Part shown: positions 48,127-62,617 of the stretch, in pieces
Numbering within the stretch: position 1 is the stretch's first letter
Layout of the letters: each line of letters begins with the position of its first letter
Assembly: GCA_028622995.1 (NCBI GenBank)
Contig: JAJQJQ010000030.1
Location: 930,001-994,000, forward strand
Length of the DNA: 64,000 bases
DNA from: Panagrolaimus kolymaensis
Taxonomy: Eukaryota > Nematoda > Chromadorea > Rhabditida > Panagrolaimidae
Direction: 5' to 3'
The notes under the pieces: model-generated
The model's database searches: none
Seen by the model: the letters and a program-made list of their open reading frames with translations, nothing else
Told to the model about the DNA's origin: nothing
Position numbers and translations under genes: made by a program

Positions 48127-51100
48127 CGTGAGCTTCTTTTTTGAAGATGATATTCCCTTACCACTTAAAAAAAATCCACAACAGCAAAAAAATAAAAACA
48201 TCCATACTTTTTTTACTTTTCACATTCTTCTTGCTTTTTCACCTTTTATACTTTTGTATTTGGTTTTTATTTTTTCCATCTACAAATTTTTTTTATAACG
48301 ATGGGGATTACAATGAGCCAGTTTTAACTTTTTATCCTTTCTTATCCCTTTTTTATTTACGTACGTTCATAACTCTTTTTTTTAAAATGAGATGGATTTT
48401 TCTCGACAAAAATGAGTAAGTGTGAAAAAGAAAAATGCGAAGGAGATTAATTAAATATGAGTAGTTTTGGTTTTTTCTCTTTTTATTAGTATTTTGGAGG
48501 CACGAAAAGGAAAAAAGCTTTATCCAGGTGCTTTTATTATTTCTTCATGCCGCCTCAAAAATAGGCATTAGTAATCTTTTTATTTAAGTGTCTAGAAACT
48601 TATTTATTTCGAATTATAAAATACAGTTTTTTACTTCCCAAATTCTTTTTTTTTTATTTTCAGTTTTGATTAACAAAAAAAATATAAAAATATTAGGTTC
48701 CTGGTTTATAAATTTATCGTTTATTAATACTCTTTTCTTTTTTTTGTATTTTTCTATGTATTTATTATTATTTGAAAAAATTGGTAGCTTTTTTATTTCT
48801 TTCGATAATTACTTTTGAACTCTTATAAAACTGACACTTTTCTCTCTCTCTCTTCCTCCTTCACTTCCAAACTGCGACAAACCCCAAAAAAAGCATGCCA
48901 GTGTAGTTTAAGTTATTTATTATTAATGCAAACATATTTAAATTAAGCATTCTAATATTTCCAAACAACAGTTTTTTTTTTCATTTTTCTGTATATAATT
49001 TTTTTAAACAGAAAAAAAGTTTTTATTTTTTCTTGTTTTTTTTGTTGTTGATTGAATATTGTTGCTCGTTTTTTTTTCGAGAGTGTGGCAGTCAATCAGT
49101 CAGTCAGGTCTCCCACTATTTTCGTTCGAGCAACAAACAAAAAAATTGAAACAAGCGAGCGTGAAAGAAAAAAGAAGAAGAAAAACCGGTATCATAGCTG
49201 TCGTTGTTCGGTTGTTGTCGGTAATAAATAAATAACTAACTACTTTTTTCTTTTGATTTGATGAAAATGGTTTATGTTTTATTCGACGCGTGAAAAAAAA
49301 AACTTATTTTTTGGCTGCTGCACTTTTTTGGTTTCCTTTTTTGTTGGAAATAATAGCTCATGCCTCTTCTTCTTTGGCTGATTGGAGCGGAATAAGAAAA
49401 AGAAAAAAATTGATTACTCGAATTAAACTTTTTGAATTAGTTGATTCCTTTCTTTTTTAATTAATTTATTGGTTTGTAGTAAAAAAAGAAAAATTAAGAA
49501 AAATGGTTGTAAAAATTTTCCAAAAACACGTTCTTTAATTATTTTGGTAATCGGAAGTTGTCTGGATTGATAATAAAAAATTCGTGGCGAAACCCTAAAT
49601 TTTATTATAAAATGGTTTTAAACTTAAAAATATATCAAAAACCATTTTAAAAAATTTTTTGAAGTAAAAGTTTTTTAATTTAATTTTATTTTTAACTGTC
49701 TTTTTGCAAAAAAAAATTATTTCTTGGTATTAGTTCTTATTTTGTTTTGTTGGCCAAACAAACACATGCTCGCTGATTTATTTCAATGAATTTCAAATTT
49801 CATAGAAATTTTTTTTGTTTCCACCTTCTTTTTTTTGCACCTTTTTACTTTTCTTTTCAAACATAAACCAGCAGATTATTTGATACTTATTTATTTTTTA
49901 TTGGTAAAAACTTATTCTATGTTTTTCACTTTTTTGCGGTTATTTTTTTAACATTTTAATTTTGTTGGGAAAAAAAATTCTGGGGTTTAAAACAAAAATT
50001 TTTTTTAATTTATTTGAGCGACTTTCGAGAATATTCATAAATGGCTAAATCTTTTAGAACATGAACCAAAAAAATTATTTATTTAATTTTATGATTAAAA
50101 TCTCATAGTCAATTTTTTTTGGAAATCTAACACCCATTTGCGTGAAGCTTCTTCTTCTTCCTTCTCTCCTTTCCTTTCTGATACCTTCTTCCATTCTTCC
50201 TGTCTCAAGCAAATAAAAAAATTTCAAAGTTCAATAATTGATTTTATATTTTTTCTTACATTAAAGGAAGATAGATAGAAAAAAAATAACTCGGAGCATT
50301 TTTTTTTTGATGGTGTTGTACCAAAAAAATCTTTTACTTTTTATTTTGCGTTAAAAGATACCAATAGATAAGCATTGCAGCCAGCAACAAGCAAGCACAG
50401 ACTCTCTTCTCTCTCTCTTCCGCCGCCGCCGATGCTGGTGCTTCTTCCACCCAACAAAAAAAAAAGATACCTACTTTTTTAGCCTCATTTTCTTTTTCTT
50501 CTTTTTATGCTTTCTTTTTTAAAAATGACCTTAAAATAATTTTTTGGGGACAAAAAAGTTTAATTTTTATTTAAATAAAGAACTTATTTTCTGCAAAAAA
50601 AAACGTGTTAAAACAATTTTTTTTGCTTCTTTTTACCCAAACTCGAGTGTGTGTTTTTTTTGTTTGCTTCTCAGGTGCTTGCTTAAATACGCACTTCTCT
50701 TTTTTTTCTTGCCTTCCTTCCTTTTCTTTTTCTTTTGTTTTTAAAACATACATAAAAAACATATCATGAACCAGAGGACGACGAGGACGCCTGATTGACT
50801 TTTGACGTTAATATGTATAAAAGTTTTTCCGGAAAACCTCAAAAAAATTTTATGATTATTATTTTATTTGTCTTGGGAAAACAACAATAACGACGCGAAA
50901 ATTTTATTTAGTCATTGTATTTATTTGGTTTGATTGGTTTTTCTGACACAGTATATGTTTCTTAGAAACAAAAAATTTGATCTTACCAACTTTTTGTTTA
51001 TTTTCTTTTCTTGATTTTGGGTTCATCTGTCCTCCATAAACTTTTGTTAAAAAATATGCACTTATTAGACCTAAATTTCTTTTTCTTTCTTTCAGGAAGT

Positions 51101-51694
51101 AAACTTCCAAATACAATTCTTTAAACTTTTTTATTATTATTTGTTTATTCAAGCAAACTTTCTCCTCATTTTCCGGATTTTTTGTTGGATTGTAAACTTT
51201 TGATTCAAAGAGCGTGAAATTTTCTTGTTACCCTAAATCTTCAAACTCTGTCTTTTATTTTTCTCTTTTTCATATGAATGAATGAAACTCATTCGCTACT
51301 TTGAATGAATGAGGTTTAATAAAAATTGATTTTTAACTTTTTTTTAAAAGGGCATACAACCAAAAGCTAAATAAACTTGTTTCTATCCTATCATAAATTT
51401 TTGTTCCGAAAACTTAAATTTTTTCATTTTCTGCCGTACTTGAAAATTTTTTGATTACATTTTTATTTTTGTATTTTGATTTTATTTTGTTCTTTAAAAA
51501 AACACTATAATTTTCTTTTTTGGATTTTTAACTCAGTTACAGAAGAAAAAAATCTTATTAACCTTATCAATCTTTTTTTTTCGTTCTTTCATGTATGTAT
51601 GCCATTTATTTTATTTTATTTATTTTTTTCGCCGTCATTTTTTTTTGGTTTTAGCTCAAATTAAAGTTCTTTTTGCCTTTCATAGCCGCCAGCC

Positions 51695-51710
51695 AGCAGC
51701 CTAGGCTGCT
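51695..51710. repeat. 16-base perfect palindrome
   Basis: AGCAGCCTAGGCTGCT, in a GC-richer patch upstream of nsy-1. It could be a dimer-binding site or chance. Confidence 0.6.
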
Positions 51711-53836
51711 CCAATAAAACATACATGACGTGATCCTCTTTTTTAAGCTACAAATATAAATAAAAATAAATATGTATAAAGTTCACGTCGTCGCTGTTGT
51801 TGTAGGTGGAATGAAGAAAGTGAAAAAAAAAACATAGATAGATATATATATTCCCATAATTGGTTAATCCTCCCTCTCCCATGAGAGGAGAGCATACGCT
51901 TGAAAAAAAAAATATGGGAGTGAAGAAGCAAGCTTGACTATCGAACATTCAAATTTTATATTATTTTTTATTTTTTTTTGAAAACCTATAAAAAAAGCAA
52001 GCGACTATGTTTTTGACTTCAAAAAAAAATTATTTTTAATCTTTTCAAAATTGAGCTATTATTTATTTTTTTATTTTTGGTTTTTTTTCTTTCTATTTTT
52101 AAAAAGAAAAATAAATTATTTTTATTAAATTTTTTAGAAAAAAAATGTAAAAATAAGGTTGTTTTAATGTAAGCAATTTTTTCTTCGTGCGTCAGAGAAA
52201 AAAAAGAATTATATTGCTTGCTTTTAAAAAGTAGCGCGGCGGCACCCGATTAAATTTATTTTTACTTTTTTTGTAGAGATTTACTTTTTTCTTGCATTTT
52301 GTAGGCTTTTTGAATTACTTTCATAAATTTTAATAAGAGCCGAAATTTTCGGTTTCATAATTTTTTAATAATGAGTTTACATAGAAAATTATTTAAATGA
52401 ATGCCAACAAGAAAACTTTGATTTTAACTTTTTATATGAAACAATAATTTTTATTCGAATTTTTTTCCAGAAATTCCAGAATCAAAAAAATAAAATTTTT
52501 TCGTGATTTACTTTCGGTAATTTTCATGGCTTTGAAACTTTTCTACCGTTGACCTCTTTGACCTTTTCCATTGCAAGTTTTTTCTTTTTTTTTTGCAAAA
52601 TTTTTATTTTCAAAGTTGATGAGTTTTCTGTTTTTTAATGCCTTTTTTTCATCATTTAAGCCATTTTTTTGTTGGACGAAGTTTTTGCTAGCTGCTAGCT
52701 TTCGTCGTCGTCCACAATACCCTTCTTCCTTCCTTTCTTTTTTATTCCATGAAACCACAAACCTTCTTTTGCCAATGGCAAAGGAGACGAGACTCTCTCA
52801 CTCTCATCTCGCTTAGGCTTAAGTATGTATATTCAAAGTAACTTCATTCGTTTTAGTTTTTTTATATTTTCTAAAAAAATTCATTATTTTTTCTTTCCTA
52901 TCTTCTTTTTCTTCCTGCTAGCCTTTTTTTAAATTTATTTCCATCCATGTGCAGCCGCTTTTCCCATCTTTTTTTTTGAACCAACCTAAAAAAGTCGTAT
53001 TTCTTTTTTTACATTTACTTTTGCGTCAAACTTTGGCCTTTCAATAAATAATTTCTTTTTTCGGTTTCCTCTTTTTTTGCTGCAAGCAGCTTGTTTGGAT
53101 GCCAGAGTTATTTTTTTTAGAATATTTTTTATGGGAAAAAAAAGAGAAAAAGAAACCATAAAAGTTAAATTTAAATTTAGAAAAAAATAAAATAAAATAA
53201 AAACAGAGTTTTTTTAAGGATAAAAATAAAGGATTAATGGATTCTTTTGTTTAATTTTTTTATGCCTTTTTTGTTGGTGAGATTGTTTTTAAGAGTAGGC
53301 GAAAGGTAGACATAGAAAAATTAAGGTATTTTGTAAACTGTTTTCAGAAATATTATTTTTTGTAATTTTAGGATTAAAAAAGGTTTCTTAAATAATTTTT
53401 AAAATTATTAATTTCGACAAAATAATTGCCTTAAATTTAGCATCAGCAACATCCAACAACTTCTTTGAAACCGAATTTAAATTAGAAACAAAAATCGTTT
53501 CTTGTAACTGAATTTTTTAAGAGTCTTTTTTTTTCAGCTGTCCATTTTTTTAACACATTTTTTCTTTTCGTTCTATTTTAAACTCCATCAAATAAATAAC
53601 TTATGAACCGTGAAAAGTGTTATTTTCAATTAAACTCGTTTTTTTTATTTCTGAACTTTTTTTGCACTCAAAACGTTGTTTAAATTTTTATCCATTTTTT
53701 AGGTTGATTTTAACCAACAAATTATGTTATAAATTTTTTCTATAATTAAATAATTTTATTTTTTTTATTTGTAAATAAAAGTCAATTTGGTACAAAAAAA
53801 ACACTCAACTAGCACCTTTTTTATTTTTTGATATCC

Positions 53837-56800
53837 ATGAGTAATTCATCACCAATGTCTAAACCAAAATTAGCTCTTGCCAAACATGCTTTGAATCATC
53901 AAAGAAAATCTTCTGCAGCCGCGGGAACGAACCATGGGTTTTCTTCTTCATGCGCAGCAGATTTAATGCCATCAATTTCGGGAAGTTCATCGACTCAGCA
54001 ACATCGAAGCTTTTCGGCTTCTCAACGAGCTGGAAGCCAACCTTCCACAAGTGGCTCACAACAACAACAAGCGAATGCTTCACCAAAACTATCTGAACGT
54101 TTTCCTATTGGACATTCAACTACTTCATCTTCAGGAGGAAGGAGGTTGCAAATGGTTTTAGTTATGGATTTAAAACAACAAAAATATTTAAAAATTCGTG
54201 AATTAGCATGCAAAAATATTGAAGCCGTGGCTGAATCTCTTAATGTTCATTTGAATGTAAGCATTATTTTATATTTTTTATTTTAAAATTTTTCTTTAAT
54301 TGAGTGATTGACTTTCCATAAAATTTTTTGTATCTTTTAAAAATTTTAAATTTAATGATTCTTTATTTGAAAGTAATTTGTGTTTTGTTACTTATTTTTT
54401 TTAGCTATAAAACATTTTTATAGTTAGTTTCAAACTTTTTGTTGTCTTTTTTTTAATTAAGCCTTCTCTTATTTTAAAGTATTTTTAGCCTTTCCAAGAA
54501 AATTATTTTACAAACATAAAAAGAAACATTTTTTTTTGATAAAGTACAAAACAAAAATGATGTCAATTAAAATAAAGATGTATTTATTTGTTGAGGGAGT
54601 TATTAATCAAAGCTTTCAAAAAGGAAAAACATGAAACCTTTATTTTTAATATTATTAAATGCTACTTTTTGGGACATAAATAAATGGAAATGTAGGAGAT
54701 TTGTATTCAGGAAATAAATAACCATACTGTAATTAGTCCCAAAAACGCTACCATAAAATTAATACTTTTTCAATCCAAAAAAATAAACCTTTTTTAAATT
54801 ATTACATTTTCATTATTTTTTTTCAGCTCATAGATTTTGCAAGATTGGATTATGGTGAAACTAAAACATTAGATATATTTTATAGTGCTGATGTAGCATT
54901 AGTTGATTTTACATTTCACACTCAACAACCTTCACTTTGTTATCATGTGGGAGTTCGAGAATCCATGCAACAAATATATAATATTATTATTATGTACAGA
55001 CCTGATGAAACTGCTGAATATCGAATTAGTGAAGCTTTAAAAGTAAGAAACAATAACAAAAAAATTTAAAAATAGTCCAAAAAAGTTTTTTTATTTAAAA
55101 AAAAATTATTTGAATATTTGAAACCAGAAAAGTTACAGTAAAAATATTTATCAAGAAGATTTTCTCAAAAGGTTTTTTTAATTAAAGGATATTATTTCAA
55201 CAAAAAAAAATAATCAATCGTAAACATAAACCTGCGTAATAAATTTTTTCTTCTTCAAAAATAGCACAAATAAACAATTTTTCAAATGGCGTGAGCTTTT
55301 AATTTTAACATTAAAAAAAAGTTACAAATCCATTAATAATTGTAAGCTACTGCCAAACATGTATGTATTTATGGGGCTTCATTTTTTACTTTTTTATGAG
55401 CAAAAAAAAAGAATTAAAAAGGTAGTTTGGCTATTTTTTAAGAGCTACTTTTGATTATCACACGTTTATGGAGTTGGAGTAAAAATTAAAAAAAGTTAAA
55501 TTTTTACACCTGTAAAAAATATTTGAAAATGACAATTTTAAGCAGCGCTGTTTTTCCATTTACTTGGTTTATTTCGAGGAGTTTTTTTACAGAAAAATAT
55601 TTTATAATTCTTTAATTAAAAATTTTTTTGATCGCAAAATAGACTTTTTTTTTTTGGGATTTTTTATAGCCAAATTTTAATTAATTTTTTCATTAATAAA
55701 ATTTTGTTAATACAAATCTTTCCGCGAAATATCTAAAATTAATAATAATCTTTTATTTTTTCCAGAAAACTTTCCCACGATTACATTTAATGTTTTATTA
55801 TCTTTCAACTGAAGACAATTCCCTTTTATTATCGGTGGATAAATCGACGAGAATGGATCGATTTCAAGGGTTCAGTAAAAAAGGCCATCCAAATGCTTTA
55901 ACTTTTGGTGAACGAATTAAACAAGCTTTAGCTTCAGTTCAAATCGATGCGAATGCTCACGCGAAAGAGAAATTTTTATCTGATTTAAGAAAGGTTCAAG
56001 ATATGTCTAACGAAGAAGCCAATCAATTTTTGCAATGTATGAGAACACGATTAGATAATCCCGATGTCATGGCTCCTGATACTGTAATTCAAATGTTGCT
56101 ATGTTATCGAGATACACAAGATTATGATGCAATGATAAATTTAGTGGATGATTTAAAAAAGATTGGCAGAAAGGATATAGTCCACGTTCAAGCTGTTCGA
56201 TTTCATTATGCATTCGCTCTAAATCGAAGAAATCAAACAGGCGATCGAGAAAAATGCATTCAAACGGTGAAAGATATTATGAAAACTGCGGATGCCAAGA
56301 AAGAACCCGTTTCACCCGATGTTGTGTGTTTAGCTGGAAGAGTATATAAAGATAAATTTATTGCAAGTAATTATGAAGATAAAGAAGCGTTGGAGCAAGC
56401 AATAGAATGGTATCGAAAAGCTTTTGAAATTTCTCCACTTGAATATAGCGGAATTAATTTAACTACTTTGCTAAGGGCCAAAGGCGAACAATTTGAATAT
56501 AATGAAGAAATGCAACAAATTGCTGTGGTTCTTAATTCTTTGTTGGGTCGAAAAGGAGCTTTATCAAATTTGGAAGATTATTGGGATGTTGCAACATTTT
56601 TTGAAGTTTCTGTCCTTGCCGAAGATTATAAAAAAGCTTGTCAAGCTGCTCAAGCCATGGCAATGTTAAAACCTCCAACTTGGTTTTTAAAATCAACCAT
56701 GGAAAATATTAAATTAATTTCTCGTTGCGCTGCCACCATTTCACCCATTGAAAAAGAAAAACAAACATTTTTATTTTGGACTGAATTTTTTATGGATGCT

Positions 56801-59800
56801 ATAGATTCAGGAAAAGAAATTACATCCTTTCGATTTCCCGTGCTCATTCAAGAAGTGAATAAAGAATATATGCCGAGTTATATCACAATTAATGTAAATG
56901 ATGTAATAATCCTTTCACATGTTTTGGAAAATAGCCAAAAAAAATCTCCTCCACCCGGAATACATCGATGGGAATTTAAAGTTGGAGATATTCGAGCGGT
57001 TTCAGCTAATAAACGAGATAATCGTAGCATGTTTTTATATGTTCATGATAATTCAGAAGATTTTTGTTTGACCTTTCCAAGTGCAGAAATTTGTAATAGA
57101 GTTATTGAAATGATGGAATGCGATGGAAAAGTTTTGCATGATTGTGGAGAACAAAATCAAATTCAAGTAAGCTTTTTTTAGCTTTGAGACCACAAGAATT
57201 AGACTTTATGCGAATTTTTGTTGCAAACAGAAAAAATCTAAAAACAAAGTTTTGTTTTGAAACAAAAAAGTTTTTTAGAATAAATTTTCGTTTGAGACAA
57301 AAAAAGATATAAAATTTCAATGAAACTATTTTTATCTTATATTTTAGTATGAATACGATTTGGACCCAAATGGTGAAAAGGTTATCCTTGGTCGAGGCAC
57401 TTATGGCACAGTTATAGCAGCTAGAGATATCACAACCCAAAGGTTTGTTGTTGATTCTTTAATTTTTTCGTTTTGAGATTCAAAGTAAAAATTATTTATT
57501 TTTTTAGATCGATCGTAGTTAAAGAAATTGAAGTCCAGAATGATGAAGAAGTTCAACCTTTAATGGAGGAAATCCAACTTCATTCAACTTTGTCCCATGA
57601 AAACATTGTCAAATATTTAGGATCTAAAGTTGAAACCCGAGAAAATGGACATGATGTATTTTTAATTTTTATGGAACAAGTCCCTGGAGGAAGTTTAAGT
57701 AATTTACTTCGAAGTAAATGGGGCCCATTGGATGATAATGAAGCAACGATGGCATTTTATGCTAGACAAATTTTGGAAGGAATTAATTATTTACATCAAC
57801 AAAAAATAGTTCATCGTGATATAAAAGGCGAAAATGTTTTAGTTAATACTTATAGTGGTTTATGCAAAATAAGCGATTTTGGTACTTGTAAACGTTTAGC
57901 TGGATTAAATCCCGTTGCTGATACTTTTAAAGGTTTGTGTGTTTGTTGTTTGCGTGCAATTTTAGAAGTTCCATTTTTATTTTGTTTACGTTTTTGATTG
58001 AGAGAAAAATTAAGAGGATTATAACTTTGGAAAACGAAAAAAAATTATGATATTCTAAAAAGAGAGTTGTAAACAAACAAAAAATGGGATGCTTGCATAA
58101 ATTAAAAGCTCAAAGTTAAAAATCGTTTTTTTTATAAACAATGTCTCCAAATGAAAATTCATGTTATATTTAATGATGAAAAAAAAAACTTAAGAATTTT
58201 AAAGATTTCAAAGGGCACAACTTTTAATTAGAAATGAATATTTGCATAACCAAATGTTTAGAATTAGAAAAGAAAAAGCTTTTTTTCCCAAAATTCCAAC
58301 GATTTATAAAAAATTTATTGGTTTAACCTTGAAAATTGAATATGCAAAAAATTTTAATTTCACTGCAGCGAGAGAATACGTTTTCTTAACCCTTCCATTT
58401 TTTTTCCAGGAACTCTCCAATACATGGCCCCTGAAGTTATTGATCATGGTCAACGAGGATATGGGCCACCAGCGGATATTTGGTCATTTGGTTGTACCAT
58501 GATTGAAATGGCGACTGGAAAGCCTCCATTCATCGAATTGGGTCTTCCTCAAGCTGCAATGTTTAAAGTTGGAATGTTTAAAACTCATCCGGAGATTCCT
58601 AAAAAGCTTTCTGAACTTGCAAGAAATTTCATTAAATCTTCATTCGAACCAGATCCAAATAAGCGACCCACAGCGGCCCAACTTATAAATGATCCTTTTA
58701 TAACTCAAAATACTCGAGGTGGAAGTGTTAAAAAGCATAAACAACATGCAAATAGTAAATTTATGAGAGAACGAAGTGTATCACATTTAAGTGGAATTGG
58801 AATAACCCAAAATAATTTAACTGCTGGAAATATTACTAATGGAGTTGGACCTATCAGTAAGTTACTTGGAAAAATTATTTTTGAAACAATTAAAATGAAA
58901 AATTATCGAAATTAAAAACTTTCGCCACAAAACTAAAAGTTATAACATTTTATTAATTTTTCTAATATTAAAGTTTTTGCGTTGATAACAAAAATTTTCT
59001 TTCACGTCAAAATCTATTTTCAAGACGATATCTATTTTGTTCATTTTGTTAATTAAAAAAGTTTTGTTTTCAAATTAATTTTTTAGCTCGAAGTAATTCA
59101 ACAAAATATCCATCTAAACCTATTTCAATTACCAATGGTCCTACCACGCCTAATCCAGAATTACATCCATCAGCTCGAAATTCAAAAGGTACTGGAGGTT
59201 TGAGATTGAGAATAGAAGCACCAAATAATAATGGAAATATTAACCATAATAATAACAACAATAACAATAATAATAATTTTATTTCTGCACCTAATCAACA
59301 ACCTGCATCAGCATCACCAAATTTATGTCAACCATCATACTTACATACATGTAATCCATTTGAAGCAAATCAAATGTTAATATATCAACAGCAACAACAA
59401 GCCCAAGCTCAAGGTCATTATCAATCAGGAAATTCTTTAGGTGGAACTACAAGCCCTTCGATTTTGCAATATTCACAACCCTCGAGTCCTTTAAGGGATT
59501 TACAAACTCCTCTCACCGCGAGTCCATCTTTCGGGGATACCAGTCCATTCAGTACAATGCCATCAAGTTCATCGATAGCAGAAGAAAATAATGGATTTTT
59601 TAATCTTCAAAAAGATGTGGAATTAAGAAAAACTTTAGCCGCGTTAATGGTCGAACATGAACCTGAAGTGATTTCACGATGGTCCAATGCAATTGAAGCG
59701 GAATTAGGAACAAGATTATTTTCAGAAGATATTCTTAAAACTTTATTGGAAGGAATAAGAAATTATTTATTACAAAAAGATGCTGAAATGCTTGGAAATG

Positions 59801-61819
59801 TTTTGAGACATGTTGGAAATGAAGTGGGCCAAGAACAAAAATCTCAATTAACTGTGGCAATGTATTTATTTCCTAATTCGGTTCATCCAGCTTTAAAACA
59901 TCGAGGGATAAAGCCTCATTGGATGTTTAGGTAATTTAATTATTTTATTATTTTCTTTAAAAAATCTTTATTCTCAATAAATGAGTGGCTTTTCTAAGAA
60001 AATTTTGGATAAGCGTGGCGAAACAACATTTTATTAATATTAAAAAATAAAATTTCCGGTTAATAAAGCTTGAAAGTAAAATATGTAAATTTCTTTAATT
60101 AAAAAAGCTATATTTTAGTTTGGATGATTTAATACGAAGTGGAGTCCAAGCAGCATTAAATTTATTAGCTCCTGAACAACCCGCACATAATTTGATACAA
60201 GAAGCTGATAAACAATATGGGCAAAATATGGCGGCGGCCATTGCCGCAGCCACAGCAAATAATCAACCACTTGGAATTGAAACTACAGGAACTTGGAATA
60301 TTCCTGAATTAAATCAACAACATGCATTTTATGCTGATCAAATTCGGAGGTAAAAATAAATTCTTTTGGTCTCAATTGGAAATTATTAAAATTTTTATTA
60401 TTTTTTAAGGCTATACGAAGATTTGATAGTGGTGGAACGAGATTATAAAACTTTGCTGGAACATACTTTACAAGAAAAAAGGCAACTTGCTGATGGATTT
60501 ATTGTTGCAGGAAAAACTTCACCCGCCATCGATTTTTATCTTCCATCTCATGCTTCTTCTCAACGACAACAACAACAACATCCTTTAAGCAACTTACAAC
60601 CTCCTCTTGCTGTAGTTTTAAATCATGAAAATCCAGATGTGGATGAAGAAAATTTAGAAGAATTTTTAACTCGAATTGGTTCAGATTCAAATACAATAAA
60701 TATTATTCAAAGAAATGGATATACTAAAAATGATTTAGTTGATTTTGTTACAAGAGAAGAAATTATGGGTATTGGTGTTACGTAAGTATTTAATTCACAC
60801 CTTTACCACAAAAAAAACATCATTGGCTCCTACCACGAAGGTTAAATAATCTTTTTTTAGGGGTGGCGCAGCTTGTTTAATATGGCGTGAAATACTTCGT
60901 GAACGAATGGAATTATCACAAAAGGTGAGAAATAATAATATTTTTTGTAATATTAAAATTCATGATACTTTTCTATCGCCTATTTCGCAAAAAAAAAAAA
61001 ATTTTTCTTCTTTTTCCACCTCTTCTCCATCCTCCTTTGTTGTCCCATATCAAAATAATAATCCATAAACAAAAAAATAAACCTAATTTTTCTTTTTCAC
61101 GTTTTTAATAATTAAACCAATCACTAAAAACAAATATTTTTTAACTTTTTTTTTGATTTTGCCATTTTAAATTTTAACCTTGATTTTTTTTATTATTAAT
61201 CAATAACTAATAGCAACAACAAATTTAGTTCCTATGCTAATTATTTGCAATTTTTGCAAAAAAAGATTCTTAACATACAAACAAACAAATAAAAATATAT
61301 AAAACTTCAATTTCTTCTTCCTCCGAGTGTGGTGGTGTTCAAAGAGTTGTTGGTTCTTCAACGCGAGAATGAAATAATTAATCCATCCTATTGCTTCGCT
61401 TATTTTTATTAATTTATTAATTTATTTTACTCACTTTTTTGCTAGGGTAATACTTTTTTTAAAATATTTTTCGCTTGGTTGTGCGGTGCTTTGTTTTTTA
61501 TTTTGAGTGGAGTGTTTGTAACCCATTGTTTTGTTTTAACAACAAAAAAAGAGATATAAAAAAGTTTGATTTTTAATTTTAAAAAATTTCTAGAACTCAA
61601 AAAAAGCATTTTACCTTAAAAAAATTCTATTTTTTTTTTTGATTCATCAAACTCGATAGATAACTCTTTTTTTATTTAAAAAAAATGACTAACATTTTTA
61701 ATTTATATATATTATTTGGATTTGGTATTTTAATTGCATTATTATTGCTTCAAAAATTTAATTATTTTCAGTTCAACAGCAAAACAATATCTCGAAAAAA
61801 TCCTCGTCGATCATCCTAG
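53837..61819 (+). CDS. nsy-1: Apoptosis signal-regulating kinase (ASK1/MAP3K5) homologue
   Basis: Eleven exons join in frame to 1520 aa: 53837-54256, 54827-55042, 55766-57166, 57348-57442, 57508-57932, 58410-58856, 59087-59930, 60119-60349, 60410-60781, 60861-60924 and 61772-61819. Order: Ser/Gln-rich N terminus; thioredoxin-binding-like segment ([20 protein letters not shown], about 141-212); ASK central regulatory TPR and PH-like region (about 213-678); kinase domain (about 684-945); poly-Asn and Gln-rich linker; C-terminal coiled/SAM-like part. The kinase has [12 protein letters not shown] (Lys about 716), HRDIKGEN (Asp about 815), DFG (about 834) and MAPEV, so it should be active. The substrate-class stretch [20 protein letters not shown] is near-invariant in ASKs. 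It acts in the cytoplasm above p38/JNK MAP2Ks in stress, innate immunity and neuronal asymmetry (C. elegans NSY-1). An upstream exon cannot be excluded. Confidence 0.96.
59239..59276 (+). repeat. AAC/AAT repeat encoding poly-Asn in nsy-1
   Basis: Imperfect AAY tract coding for a run of about twelve asparagines in the linker between the kinase and C-terminal domains. Confidence 0.8.
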
Positions 61820-62617
61820 TCATTTATAGTACAATATTATAATTTAATATTCCTCAGCGAAACACAAAAACTCATCATCGTTAGCTTCTTTCAAAAATAA
61901 AATAAACAAATTATAAAAAAATAATTACAAATTCTTCTTCCTTACTTACTTGCTTTCAAACAACTAGAATGATTCTTTTTTCTTTCGTCTTTTTTTCTTT
62001 GAAAATATTTAAATTTCTAATTTTTTTTTCGAAAATGCCTCAATTTTTCTTTTGTTTATTTGTTTCTGAAAATTTGTTTTACTCTGCTCTATTTTTTTTT
62101 TTTATGTGACGACTCTATCTTTCTTAGACCAACAATACCTGATTAAATAATATATTATTAAATATACATATTTATAAATATCTGTTTTTTTCTTTCTTTA
62201 AATATATGGAATTCACGGTTATAAAAATTTCGTAAAATTAGGTCTTTTTTTCTTCATTGTTTTTGTTGCCATTTTTTTCTTTTTTTACATAAATTTTTCT
62301 GTCTCTCTTCCCCACTTTCAAACATACATACAAATATAATTAATTTTATTTCGAAAATTTTAGTGATTTTATTATTTTTTTCTTTAATACTTTTTTTCGA
62401 CTTACAAATTGTTACAAATTATTTTACTTTTGTTTTTTTTTTTGACGTTTCTTTCATTCATGAAATTAGAAATACTTTTATCCCAGTGATTATTATTTTA
62501 TTGTTTACGTGATAATATTTGATTTTCTCGTTTTGATCCGGTAAATAAAAAAGTTTATTTTTTAAAATTCATTTATTTCATAAAACGAAAGAATGGTTTA
62601 AAAGAAATTAATTGTAA
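61820..62617. other. Intergenic region downstream of nsy-1
   Basis: No gene seen; T-rich, with possible polyadenylation signals (AATAAA at about 61896). Confidence 0.5.

Larger units (their letters stand above)
43048..53836. other. 10.8 kb gene-poor T-rich region upstream of nsy-1 homologue
   Basis: No supported gene. The + strand is T-rich for most of its length (45500-53800), with small GC-rich islands (44700-44760, 46285-46300, 50415-50445, 52230-52245), a 16-base perfect palindrome at 51695-51710 and a (TC)n run at about 48842-48853. One short codon-like frame (48013-48126, minus) is listed separately. The region may hold far-upstream exons or regulatory DNA of the MAP3K gene (inference). 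Confidence 0.5.
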
